A DNA stretch of 64,000 nt, taken from NCBI RefSeq assembly GCF_000160135.1, contig NZ_GG729936.1:90961-154960 (forward strand), in the 5' to 3' direction. How positions within the stretch are numbered: the stretch's first letter is position 1; each line of letters begins with the position of its first letter. A program made the translations under genes and the position numbers. The notes beneath the pieces are model-generated. The model searched no databases, was not told the origin of the DNA, and was given only the letters and a program-made list of their open reading frames with translations. The stretch comes from Oribacterium sp. oral taxon 078 str. F0262. Its GTDB lineage: Bacteria; Bacillota; Clostridia; Lachnospirales; Lachnospiraceae. Shown here piece by piece: positions 41,481-50,119 of this stretch.

Positions 41481-43578
41481 TTTCCCCGACTCCTTCCGCT
41501 TCCTCTTCATCCTCCGCGCTGTACTCCCGATAGGACTTTTTCTCCCGCCACTTCGACAGAGCGACCGGCACACAGAGCGCAAGTCCGACGATGAAGGCCG
41601 AGAGCAGCTTCATATCGTTGGCCCGCATTCCAAGCCGCAGCACGAGAGCGCGGATCATAAAGTAAATGATGCAGCCCAGAACGGAGCAGCCCAGCTTCAG
41701 CCCGAAATTTCGAACCTTCCGAAAGAGCACCTCACCGATGACGATCGCCGCAAGTCCGATGACGATCGCGCCGGTCCCCATATTGACATCCGCATACTTC
41801 GTGGACTGCGCTACCAGGGCACCGGAGAGCCCGACGAAGAGATTCGCGATGACGAGCCCGAGAAGCTTCACGCTGTTTGTGTTCACCCCGAGAGCCCGGA
41901 TCATGTCTTCGTTGTTCCCGGTCGCCCGGAGAGAGGAGCCAATCTCCGTCCCAAAGAACCAGTAGAGAAGGAGAACAGCGAGGATGGCAGCGAGGAGGCC
42001 CACGACGAGCGTCGCTTCCGACTGCGTCAGTCCGAAGCGTCCCGCGAAAAAGGTGATGTCCGAGGCGATCCGGTTCACAGACTGATTCGACTTGTTTGCC
42101 ATAATGCGAAGATTGATCGACCAAAGTGATATCTGCGTCAGGATCCCCGCGAGGATCGCCGGAATTCCGAAAAAGGTGTGCAAAACTCCGGTCACTGCCC
42201 CGGCGAGGCCCCCGGAAAGCGCGCCCAAGAGCAGGGCGATCGTCGGATCCACTCCCGAAAGCATCAGCATGGCGCAGACACAGCCGCCGAGCGTGAAGGA
42301 GCCGTCCGTCGTCATATCCGCGATATTCAGAATCCGGAAGGTAATGTAGACGCCGAGCACCATGAGAGACCAGATCAGACCCTGGGCGGCCGCGCCGAGG
42401 AGAGAGGCGAGAAAGCCGTTCCCGCTCCTTTGCTCCGAAAGCTTCGTGACATGGAGCTCATCATCGATCGAGAGCCCGAGAAGCTTCGCCTGCTCCTGAT
42501 TGATCTTGAGCTTGAGCTTCTCCTCCGGGAGCTGCTCGATCGGGATATCTCCCGGCTTCTTCCCATCCTTTAGGATGGAGATCGCCTGCTGTCCCGCGAG
42601 ATAGCCGAGCTCGTAGTAGTCCACGCCGTAGGTCGCGAGCCCTCCTCCCACAAGCTCTCCCTCCTCCCCGACGATGATCGGAATCCCATGGTCCGTCGTG
42701 ACAGCGGCTACCGTCGCGATTCCGGCCGAAATCATATTGTCCGTCGGAACATAGAGCACATCGATCTTTCCGATCATGGACTCTGTCACCGTCTGAATCT
42801 CATTGGAGGAGGAGACGGAAAAGCTCTTCGTCTCGAGACCGAGCTCCGCGCAGCTCTTCTCCGCAAGCTCCACCTGGATCGCGGAATTCGCCTCCGAGCT
42901 GCTGGAGAGAATCCCCACCGTCCTTGTCTCCGGAAAGAGCTTCTTCAAAAGCTCCATCTGCTTCTCCACGGGCGTGAGATCCGAGGTCCCCGTGACATTT
43001 CCTCCCGGATGCTCATTGCTCTGTACCAGTCCGGAGGCCGCGGGATCCGTCACCGCGGAAAGGACGATCGGGATCTCCGTCGTCGCGGCCGCGGCGGCCT
43101 GCGCCGCCGGTGTCGCAATCGCATAGATCAGATCATCCCGATCCCCCACGAACTTATCGGAGATCGTCTGACAGGCCGACTGATCCCCGGAGGCATTCTG
43201 CTGATCGATGTGAAAGCGGAGGCCGGAATCCGAGAGCGCCTGCACAAAGCCCTCATTGGCGCGGTCCAGAGCGGGGTGCTGAATGAGCTGCAAAATCCCG
43301 ACCCGGTACTCCCTCTCTCCGCCGTCTTCCGATGTCCCGCTCTCTCCGGTCTGCGGCCTCTCCTCCTCTCCCCGCTCTCCCGAAGATAAAGCTCCGCTCT
43401 CCTCTTCTCCCGCGGAGCTCTTCTCTTCCCGCTGCTCCTCCGAAGAGAGCGTCTCCTGGCCCTTCGAAGAAAGAACCTCCTGTCCCGCCGAAAAACCGCA
43501 AAACGGCGAAAGCCCGAGCAAAAGCGCTGTCAATGCCAGGGATAAAAGCGGCAGCGCCGCCCGTCTCCGTAAATCCAT
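41473..43578 (-). CDS. ABC transporter substrate-binding protein fused to its permease
   Basis: A 701-residue fusion. After an N-terminal hydrophobic segment (about 8-30) and an acidic Ser/Glu-rich linker (35-88), residues about 90-390 form an ABC_sub_bind (TrpX-like) binding domain. Motifs are VGILQLIQHPALDRANEGF, IPIVLSAVTDPAASGLV and NVTGTSDLTPVEKQ. Residues about 405-690 form a multi-spanning permease of the branched-chain/TrpY type. In relatives these are separate genes. The substrate is probably tryptophan or a similar compound; this is inferred from family only. A strong promoter (43652-43680) precedes it. Confidence 0.92.
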   Translation of the reverse strand: MDLRRRAALPLLSLALTALLLGLSPFCGFSAGQEVLSSKGQETLSSEEQREEKSSAGEEESGALSSGERGEEERPQTGESGTSEDGGEREYRVGILQLIQHPALDRANEGFVQALSDSGLRFHIDQQNASGDQSACQTISDKFVGDRDDLIYAIATPAAQAAAAATTEIPIVLSAVTDPAASGLVQSNEHPGGNVTGTSDLTPVEKQMELLKKLFPETRTVGILSSSSEANSAIQVELAEKSCAELGLETKSFSVSSSNEIQTVTESMIGKIDVLYVPTDNMISAGIATVAAVTTDHGIPIIVGEEGELVGGGLATYGVDYYELGYLAGQQAISILKDGKKPGDIPIEQLPEEKLKLKINQEQAKLLGLSIDDELHVTKLSEQRSGNGFLASLLGAAAQGLIWSLMVLGVYITFRILNIADMTTDGSFTLGGCVCAMLMLSGVDPTIALLLGALSGGLAGAVTGVLHTFFGIPAILAGILTQISLWSINLRIMANKSNQSVNRIASDITFFAGRFGLTQSEATLVVGLLAAILAVLLLYWFFGTEIGSSLRATGNNEDMIRALGVNTNSVKLLGLVIANLFVGLSGALVAQSTKYADVNMGTGAIVIGLAAIVIGEVLFRKVRNFGLKLGCSVLGCIIYFMIRALVLRLGMRANDMKLLSAFIVGLALCVPVALSKWREKKSYREYSAEDEEEAEGVGENA

Positions 43579-43651
43579 AATCCTCTCCTCCTGCCTTCCT
43601 CTCTGCTCGCTTGTATGCTTAAAAGCTTTAAATCGCTAAAGTACATCCCAG

Positions 43652-43680
43652 ATTATAGCGCTCCCATCGGAAAATAGCAA
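43652..43680 (-). promoter_or_regulatory. Promoter of the fused ABC transporter operon
   Basis: TTGCTA (43675-43680) and TATAAT (43652-43657) are spaced 17 bp apart on the minus strand, about 75 bp before the gene. The -10 is perfect. Confidence 0.75.
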
Positions 43681-43688
43681 GACTCTGC

Positions 43689-43727
43689 AAAAAGGGAGGC
43701 ACAGCCGCCAAAGCGGCCATGCCTCCC
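43689..43727 (-). terminator. Terminator after the 2-hydroxycarboxylate transporter gene
   Basis: GGGAGGCA/TGCCTCCC and the inner GCCGC/GCGGC arms form a long hairpin with one internal loop, followed by TTTTT on the minus strand. It lies about 90 bp past the stop codon and right before the next promoter. Confidence 0.85.
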
Positions 43728-43815
43728 TGAGAAACCGTATCAGTGAGGAGGAAGTGAAGAAGGTTCCGAAACAGCCGACCCGCCCCGAAACTCCGAAGGG
43801 GGACCGGGAAATTCC

Positions 43816-45183
43816 TCACTTCAGAAGCAGTCCGAAGATAAAGGATCCGATGACCAGGACGATCCCTCCTCCCAGACGGCTGGAGAGCTGCGCATAGGGG
43901 ATCAGAGACATCCGATCCGCCGCGCCGAGCACAGCGAGATCTCCGGAGCCGCCCCGGTTTGCCATGCAAAGTCCGGCAGTGACCGCGGTGTCGATCGGGA
44001 AAAAACCAACCAGATAACCGATGAGCGCAGAGCCGATGATACAGCCGAGCACGATGAGCGCTGCGATCACCACATTGGAAAAGGTACAGGCGGCGAGAAG
44101 ATCATGGATATTCGTATCCACCGCAACTCCGACCATGATGATATTGATGAGATTCTTCGTGAAGAAGCTCTGAAGCGTCTTCGCGGCGTTTCGGATATTG
44201 TCCGGTATGATGCCGGTCAGAGCGGCGAGCGCGACAAAGAGAATCACATAGGCAAACTGGTGGATCGGAGCGCCTCCGATCTCCGGGAGAATGGCCTTCG
44301 CGAAGAGTCTTCCGAGGGCATAGAAGGCGCAGGCCAGGAGGATCGCTCCGCCGTAGTCCCCGAGGCTGGGCTTTGCGAGCTTGGAATCATCCGCGTCGAA
44401 GTGCCCCTCCCGCATCAGCCGGGCCTTCGCCCCATCTCCTCCGGTCAGATCGGGCTTTGCCTCGCCGAGCTTCTTTAAGAGCGCACCGGAGATGATCGCA
44501 AAGACATTGGCGATCGTCAGGATCGCGATCGCAAAGCTGTAATAATTCGCCGCATTATCCCCGGTCACAGACTCATAGATCTGGGAGAGCGGCACAGCGC
44601 CCGCTCCGTTTCCGCCTCCCATGACGGGAAGCACATACTTAATGAGGATCATGGCCGGCGTGACACCAAAGAGCAGCCCCCCGAGAACCCCGAAGACCGC
44701 TGCTCCGATCAAGCCTCCGAAGATGGAGGGGATGTAGCCGATAAAGGATTTGATCATAAGCTTCCGGTCCAAGGAGATGATGGAGCCGGTGATCAAGAAG
44801 ATAATGAAGAAGGAGAGAAAGTCCGATCCGACCGCCTTCGCCTCCGTCCCGTTCACCAGCATTTTCACGGAATCATCCATCAGGGTGCTGATCGCCGTGA
44901 CATACTTATCCGGAATGCAGTTATAGCTGAACAAAACGGCGGAGACGATATAGGTCATAACGATGCCGCCTCCGACATAGGTATTCCAGATCGGAAGCCG
45001 GTTTCCGATCTGATCGCAGACGATCCCGATGCTGAGCATCAGAAGGAAGCAGCCCGCAAGATCCGTGGACAGGGTGCCGCGGTTCACACTGATATATGTG
45101 AGTACCACGATGATAAGTGCAAGCCACCAGGGAAGTCCCATGGGCTTGCACGGCGCAAGTAAAGCCTTTTTGTACTCTTCCAT
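43816..45183 (-). CDS. 2-hydroxycarboxylate transporter (CitS/MleP family)
   Basis: Secondary transporter of 455 residues with about 11 membrane segments. The two family GGxG-type loops are seen as MGGGNGAGAVPLSQIY and MANRGGSGDLAVLGAA. Substrates in this family are citrate, malate or lactate, taken up with Na+ or H+ or by exchange. The substrate here cannot be told. ATG 45183 follows AAGGGGATAAG; the upstream ATG contains that SD. No citrate or malate enzymes lie nearby. Confidence 0.92.
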   Translation of the reverse strand: MEEYKKALLAPCKPMGLPWWLALIIVVLTYISVNRGTLSTDLAGCFLLMLSIGIVCDQIGNRLPIWNTYVGGGIVMTYIVSAVLFSYNCIPDKYVTAISTLMDDSVKMLVNGTEAKAVGSDFLSFFIIFLITGSIISLDRKLMIKSFIGYIPSIFGGLIGAAVFGVLGGLLFGVTPAMILIKYVLPVMGGGNGAGAVPLSQIYESVTGDNAANYYSFAIAILTIANVFAIISGALLKKLGEAKPDLTGGDGAKARLMREGHFDADDSKLAKPSLGDYGGAILLACAFYALGRLFAKAILPEIGGAPIHQFAYVILFVALAALTGIIPDNIRNAAKTLQSFFTKNLINIIMVGVAVDTNIHDLLAACTFSNVVIAALIVLGCIIGSALIGYLVGFFPIDTAVTAGLCMANRGGSGDLAVLGAADRMSLIPYAQLSSRLGGGIVLVIGSFIFGLLLK

Positions 45184-45405
45184 CTTATCCCCCTTTGATA
45201 GCATAATGGAAAGTTAAGTTCAGAGTATCATGCACGGATTTCTTTGACAATGTGCAGATACGACAAGCAAAAGAAGGATCCTGCAAAACCAGGGTGCAAT
45301 TTGACCGCAGCTCGGAAATTTTCTGTCGAATCTGTCAGATCAGAACCTAAAAAAATGTCTTTCTGCCTTAAGAGCCCGGCCGAGGAGAAGATAGGATCTG
45401 CCGCA

Positions 45406-45915
45406 TTATCCGGAAAACGGAGGAAGGCTCAAAATCTCCTCCCGGATCTCCTCCGGACTTCTCCCGTCTGTCGCCACCAGAAAATCCGCCGCCGCCCGGT
45501 AATGCTTCTCCCGGCTTTCCATGAGGCTTCGGATCTCGGAAAGCCCGGCCCCTCCCCGGAGGAGCGGGCGTTCTTCCCTCCCCCTCTCGAGCCTTTTCAG
45601 GATCGTCTCCGGGGCGGCCGTGAGGTAGATCACCCTCCCGCTCTCCCGCATCATTCTCCGATTCCCCAAAAGGAGCGGAAGCCCGCCCCCGCAGGAGACG
45701 ACATAGCTTTTGTCTCCGAGCTCCCGGAGAAGCCCGCTCTCCCGCATCCTGAAATCCTCCTCCCCGAAGCGCTCAAAGATTTCACGGATCGTCATCCCCG
45801 CCCTCTCCTCGATCTCCCGGTCCATCTCCATCACGGGAAGACCCAGGCGCTCGGAAAGAAGCGGTGCCTGGGAGGACTTCCCGCATCCCATGAAGCCGAT
45901 GAGAAAAAGATTCAT
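45406..45915 (-). CDS. aroK: Shikimate kinase
   Basis: Shikimate kinase of 169 residues, step five of the shikimate pathway. The P-loop is GFMGCGKSS (7-15), and substrate-binding motifs are EMDREIEERAGMTIREIFERFGE, FRMRES and VVSCGGGLPL. The lid includes RPLLRGG. ATG 45915 follows AAGGAAAGGAGCGGAGG. It is downstream of aroD with a 36-bp gap, so both are likely on one transcript. Confidence 0.94.
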   Translation of the reverse strand: MNLFLIGFMGCGKSSQAPLLSERLGLPVMEMDREIEERAGMTIREIFERFGEEDFRMRESGLLRELGDKSYVVSCGGGLPLLLGNRRMMRESGRVIYLTAAPETILKRLERGREERPLLRGGAGLSEIRSLMESREKHYRAAADFLVATDGRSPEEIREEILSLPPFSG

Positions 45916-45951
45916 CCTCCGCTCCTTTCCTTCCAAAGAGATCAGGCGGAC

Positions 45952-46740
45952 TCAGCGCTCCAAAAGAGAGAGCATGCTCTCCATCTCCTCCAGTCTCCAC
46001 TGCCCCGGGGCCGATGGGGCGAAGAGGGAGGCGAAGCTGTAATCCGAGCCGGAGAGCTGTCCCGCGATGCGGGAAAAACGCCCAAGCTGCCCCATGGAGA
46101 CCGCGATATACTCGTGCCTCTCCCTGTCCTCCTCCCGGAAAGCCCGGCAGGCGGAGAGAAGAGAAAGTACATCCTCCGGCTTCCTCGGCATAAGAGAAAG
46201 CTTCAGGATATCCCCGCCGAGTGCTCTTAGATCCCGGTAGATCTGAAGGAGCTTCTCCCTTCCCTCTGTTTTCTCAAAATCATGATAAGAGGCAATCGCC
46301 CGAAGTCCGCGCGCCTTCGCTCTCTCAAGAAAGAGGCGGATCCTCTCTCTCCGGGAGCTCTCCGTCTCTTCCTGCTGTCTCTCCCGCCCCTTCTCCTCCT
46401 TCCGAGCATCCCGCGGGAGCTCAAGATCGATGAGACTAATCCCCTCTGCTTTCAGCGCCGCCTCATTTCGGAGAAGGTAAGCCTCGAAGTCTCCCGGAAA
46501 GGCGCCCCCCTGCGCCGCGCTTCGAAGTGTGAAGAGGAGACTCTTCCCGGGGAGCCTTTCGGAGAGCGAGTGAAGAAAGTCCGGGAGAGCCTCATCGGAA
46601 ATCCCCGCGGAGAGATCGTCCCGAAATTCCACAATAGAGATAAGGGGGGAGAGGGGATGCGCGGAGAGAGCCTCTGCCTCCCGCAAAAGCTCTTCTTCTC
46701 TCCCGCCCTTCAGCGGAATGCAGATCTTTGTCCTTCCCAT
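45952..46740 (-). CDS. aroD: Type I 3-dehydroquinate dehydratase
   Basis: Class I dehydroquinase of 262 residues, step three of the shikimate pathway. The Schiff-base Lys180 (GGDILKLSLMP) and catalytic His153 (ASYHDF) are present, as are EFRDD and SMGQLGRFSRI. An insertion of about 20 charged residues (112-133) replaces a short loop in most relatives. ATG 46740 follows GGGAGGGGAG. It lies between yqeG and aroK. Confidence 0.93.
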   Translation of the reverse strand: MGRTKICIPLKGGREEELLREAEALSAHPLSPLISIVEFRDDLSAGISDEALPDFLHSLSERLPGKSLLFTLRSAAQGGAFPGDFEAYLLRNEAALKAEGISLIDLELPRDARKEEKGRERQQEETESSRRERIRLFLERAKARGLRAIASYHDFEKTEGREKLLQIYRDLRALGGDILKLSLMPRKPEDVLSLLSACRAFREEDRERHEYIAVSMGQLGRFSRIAGQLSGSDYSFASLFAPSAPGQWRLEEMESMLSLLER

Positions 46741-46762
46741 CTCCCCTCCCAAAATCCAAAGC

Positions 46763-47371
46763 CTATTTCCGAGCTCCGTCCTCCTCTATCCGGATTCCCT
46801 CCCGGTACTCCCCAAAATGCCGGTACAAAAAGAGAATCGGGCGTTCCAAAAGACGCTTCAGCCGGATGTGGAAATACTTTTCCCTTCCCCGGGGTCTCAC
46901 CAGCGCATTGGGAATCCCTGCGTTCCTCGCCCCCCAGATATCGGTGAAGAGCTGATCCCCGAAAAAGAAAAGAGCCCTTCCCGGGAGCCCGAGCTCCGCT
47001 CCCGCCCTCCTATAGGCCTTCGGCGAGGGCTTATGCGCATCGCAGAAGTAGAGGTCGGCCCCGCATTCCCTCGCGAAGCTCCCGACCCTTTTCTCCTGGT
47101 TGTTCGAGAGGAGGGCGATCCGAAGTCCCGCCCCGTGAATCCTTCGGAAAAGCCTCTTCGCCTCTTCTGTCGCCGGCTCATCGTGTAAGACGAGGGTATT
47201 GTCGATATCGTAGAGCACCGCCCGGACGCCGGAGCGGTAGAGCCTGTCGTAGTCGATCTCGTAGACGGAATCCACTACACAGTCCGGAAAGAGGCGGCGG
47301 AGAAGCCGCAGTCCTCTCCCCCTCCTCTTCCCTGCGGGGGCAGCCTCTCCCCTCCGGCTCTCCCGCTTCAT
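46763..47371 (-). CDS. YqeG family HAD-type phosphatase
   Basis: HAD-superfamily protein of 202 residues (YqeG, IIIA type). The catalytic motif is YDIDNTL with Asp55 and Asp57. Motif II is LSNNQ, and the later KPSPKAYRRA and FFGDQLFTDIWGARNAG motifs complete the HAD core. The substrate is unknown. In Bacillus yqeG is next to aro genes and yqeH. It overlaps nrdR by 4 bp. Confidence 0.93.
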   Translation of the reverse strand: MKRESRRGEAAPAGKRRGRGLRLLRRLFPDCVVDSVYEIDYDRLYRSGVRAVLYDIDNTLVLHDEPATEEAKRLFRRIHGAGLRIALLSNNQEKRVGSFARECGADLYFCDAHKPSPKAYRRAGAELGLPGRALFFFGDQLFTDIWGARNAGIPNALVRPRGREKYFHIRLKRLLERPILFLYRHFGEYREGIRIEEDGARK

Positions 47372-47838
47372 ACGCTCTCTCCCTCCCTGCTCTTTAATAG
47401 CTTTCCGATTTCATCCACAAAGGTATTGATATCCTTAAACTCCCGGTAGACCGAGGCGAAGCGGACATAGGCGACCTGGTCGGTCTCCTTCAGCTTCTCC
47501 ATGACGAGCTCTCCGATCCGCTCGGTGCAGATCTCCTTCTCCGCCGCGGAGAATATCTCGTTCTCGATCGCATCGACCATACGCCCGATCTGTGCGGTGG
47601 AGATGGGCCTTTTGTGACAGGAGCGGAGAATTCCGGCCTCGATCTTGCTCCTCTCATAGGGCACGCGGCTTTGATCCTTTTTGATCACCATGAGCGGCAT
47701 GGTCTCAAGCTTCTCGTAGGTCGTAAAGCGCCTGCCGCAGCTCTCGCACTGCCTCCTTCTCCGGATGGCGGTATTTTCATCCGCGGGGCGGGAATCGATC
47801 ACTCTCGTTCCCTCCGCACTGCAATAGGGGCACTTCAT
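47368..47838 (-). CDS. nrdR: Transcriptional repressor NrdR
   Basis: NrdR of 156 residues, a repressor of ribonucleotide reductase genes that senses (d)ATP. The zinc finger is C3, C6, C31, C34, and the ATP-cone domain (about 49-139) has MVIKKDQSRVPYERSKIEAGILRSCHKRPIS. NrdR boxes were not found in this window. It overlaps the upstream membrane-protein gene (ATGA) and yqeG downstream. Confidence 0.96.
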   Translation of the reverse strand: MKCPYCSAEGTRVIDSRPADENTAIRRRRQCESCGRRFTTYEKLETMPLMVIKKDQSRVPYERSKIEAGILRSCHKRPISTAQIGRMVDAIENEIFSAAEKEICTERIGELVMEKLKETDQVAYVRFASVYREFKDINTFVDEIGKLLKSREGESV

Positions 47839-49181
47839 TCCTCTTCCTCCGGCGCTCTTCCGCCCTCCTCCGATCCCCCGGAAAGGGGCGCGCTCTCCCC
47901 TTCCCCGGAAGGAATGGGCCTCTCTCCTTCCCCTGAATGGGGAACATCCTCTCCTTCTTCTGAATGGGGAGCATCCTTCCCCTCCTCGGAAGAAGCGGAA
48001 GAACTCGGGGAAGCGGGCGGACAGGCGGAGGCGGGAAGAGCGGGAAGAGGCGCATCCTCTCTCTTTTCTTCAGAGCTCTCTTCCTCCGCGCGAGTACTTT
48101 CTATCCCCTCCGCGGTATAGCGAAGCCGAAGCTCCTCAAAGCTTCGCTTCCTCATCTCCGGACTCTCTTCCGCTTCTCCGCTCTCTCCCCTATGCTCCTG
48201 ATCTCCCGGAAGCTCCTTCGCCTCCGGCTTCTCCTCAGAGATCTCCTCCCTCTGCTCCATGTCTCCCGAAAGCTCCTCCTTCGCCCCCGGGCTCTCCTCA
48301 AAGACCTCCTCCCTCCGTTCCCCGCTCTCTTCCTCTTCCTGCCTCTGCTCCCCGTCTTCAAAAAACTCCTTCTCTTCTCTCAGGCTCTCTCCCCCGGGCT
48401 CTGTTCCGGCGGGCTCTGTTCCGGCGGGAAAGTCCTCACTATAGGCGGAGAGGAAGAAGACTGACACGATGGTATTGACAAGGGGGACGAAAAAGATATT
48501 GAAAAAACCATGGAAAATAAGGGAGAGGAGATACATGAGCACAGCGAAGGGCAGAAGAAGCGCGAAATATTTGAGCTTTCGCCGGCTCATCATCCGGATG
48601 GAAAGCCTGAGGGAGGAAATCGCCGTCAGCCGCTCGTCATTCGCCGAAGCAAGAGCGGCCATCGCGAGGAAGAGAGTTACCACGGTGAAAAAGATCAGTC
48701 CAAGGAGCTCAAGGATCCAAAGATTGATCGAAATTCCCTTCAGCTTCTGGATCAAAAGCGGGATCAGGAAGGGGCAGGACAGAAGAACAACCAGAAGATT
48801 GACCCCCGCAAAGCGAAGGAAATGGTCTCTATGTGAAAAGCCGTAGAAGAGCTCGAAAAGATTTAGTTCCCTCCCAAAGGCCAGCTTCAGATAAAAGCGA
48901 TAGGAGCCAAGGGCACAGGATATCGTAAAAAAGAGGAGCAGCAAAGCAAAGAAAGCGATAAAAATCGCGATGAAGGAGAGAATCGCAACGCGCACGGTCC
49001 CCGAGTTCCGGGCCTCAGCGAACAGGAAAAGCGGGCGGCAGATTAAAAGGCCTATTCCCGCAAAAAAGAGACCGGCGAGGAAGAGAGAAAAGACATGAAG
49101 CAGCTGAAAGCCCAGGGTAATCCCCAGATTCTCCCGAAACTGCCGAAGGCCAAAGCGAATAATCTCCCTGTTTCCCAGCAT
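47835..49181 (-). CDS. Membrane protein with long acidic tail (DUF975-like)
   Basis: A 448-residue protein with about six membrane segments (20-245). A hydrophilic, Glu/Ser/Pro-rich C-terminal tail of about 200 residues follows, with imperfect repeats such as EEGEDVPHSGEGE and EELSGDMEQREE. The membrane part resembles DUF975-type proteins, but this is uncertain. ATG 49181 follows AAGGAG; a GTG at 49190 is too close to the SD. It heads the nrdR-yqeG-aroD-aroK transcript. No function is known. Confidence 0.75.
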   Translation of the reverse strand: MLGNREIIRFGLRQFRENLGITLGFQLLHVFSLFLAGLFFAGIGLLICRPLFLFAEARNSGTVRVAILSFIAIFIAFFALLLLFFTISCALGSYRFYLKLAFGRELNLFELFYGFSHRDHFLRFAGVNLLVVLLSCPFLIPLLIQKLKGISINLWILELLGLIFFTVVTLFLAMAALASANDERLTAISSLRLSIRMMSRRKLKYFALLLPFAVLMYLLSLIFHGFFNIFFVPLVNTIVSVFFLSAYSEDFPAGTEPAGTEPGGESLREEKEFFEDGEQRQEEEESGERREEVFEESPGAKEELSGDMEQREEISEEKPEAKELPGDQEHRGESGEAEESPEMRKRSFEELRLRYTAEGIESTRAEEESSEEKREDAPLPALPASACPPASPSSSASSEEGKDAPHSEEGEDVPHSGEGERPIPSGEGESAPLSGGSEEGGRAPEEEE

Positions 49182-49228
49182 CTGCCGCACTCCTTCCGTT
49201 CTCCAATCAACCGGCTTTTACAGCCGCT

Positions 49229-49257
49229 ATCATAGCACGGCTTTCCGATCCTGTACA
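49229..49257 (-). promoter_or_regulatory. Promoter of the membrane protein-nrdR-yqeG-aroD-aroK cluster
   Basis: TGTACA (49252-49257) and TATGAT (49229-49234) are spaced 17 bp apart, about 50 bp before the first gene. The -35 matches at four positions and the -10 at five. Confidence 0.5.
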
Positions 49258-49354
49258 GTGAACGTCCCTCGCAAAGGAAGCCAAGAACAGCACCGCCGTA
49301 ATTGGAAAGGTCGAGAAACAGCTGTGATACTCCTCCCGAAAGGACGGCGCGATC

Positions 49355-50119
49355 TCAGACAATTTCCTTTAAGGCCGCGATCTCGATCCCCTCTTCCGAG
49401 AGGGCACGGCGGATCCTCTCCACAAAGAGCAGGGCCTTCTCCCCGTCTCCATGGACGCAGATCGAGTCAGCGCGAATCGGGATATCCTTCCCCGTAATGC
49501 TCTTTACCTTCCCCTCCTTTACCATACGGACCACTCTCCTGACGGCGAGCTCCTCATCCTGGATCAGGGCTCCCTCCTTCCGGCGGCTGACCAGGCTCCC
49601 GTCCGCTTCATAGGCCCGGTCCGCGAAAACCTCCGCCGCCGTGCGGAGGCCGAGCTTCTTCGCCGCCCGGTAGAGCTCTCCTCCGGAGAGCGCGAGGACG
49701 ATGAGTCCGGAGTCAAAGTCCCGGATTGCAGCGCAGATCGACTCCGCGAGCTCGCTGTCCTTCGCCGCCATATTATAGAGTGCGCCGTGCGGCTTCACAT
49801 GCTGGAGCTTCACGCCGTAGGGATGGAGGAAGGCCGCAAGGGCTCCGAGCTGATAGAGGGTGTAGGCTCTCGCCTCCTCCGCGGAGAGCGAGAGATTTCT
49901 CCTTCCAAATCCCATGAGATCCGGAAGCCCCGGATGGGCCCCGATCTGCACGCCGGCATCCGCCGCGAGGCGCACGGTCTTCTCCATGACGACGGGATCC
50001 GCCGCGTGAAAACCGCAGGCAGCATTGGCGGAGCTGATCAGAGGGATCAGACGCTCATCCATTCCGATCTTATAGCGTCCGAAGCTCTCCCCCACATCAC
50101 TGTTCAGATCCACTCTCAT
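49355..50119 (-). CDS. pxpA: 5-oxoprolinase subunit A (LamB/YcsF family)
   Basis: PxpA of 254 residues, with PxpB and PxpC an ATP-dependent 5-oxoprolinase (5-oxoproline to glutamate). Family motifs are VDLNSDVGESFG, SANAACGFHAADP, IGAHPGLPDLMGFGRR, VKPHGALYNMA and SICVHGDGEKA. ATG 50119 follows GGGAGGGAAAAATC and overlaps the end of accC by 23 bp. It is the last gene of the operon. A longer in-frame reading inside accC is not conserved. Confidence 0.95.
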   Translation of the reverse strand: MRVDLNSDVGESFGRYKIGMDERLIPLISSANAACGFHAADPVVMEKTVRLAADAGVQIGAHPGLPDLMGFGRRNLSLSAEEARAYTLYQLGALAAFLHPYGVKLQHVKPHGALYNMAAKDSELAESICAAIRDFDSGLIVLALSGGELYRAAKKLGLRTAAEVFADRAYEADGSLVSRRKEGALIQDEELAVRRVVRMVKEGKVKSITGKDIPIRADSICVHGDGEKALLFVERIRRALSEEGIEIAALKEIV

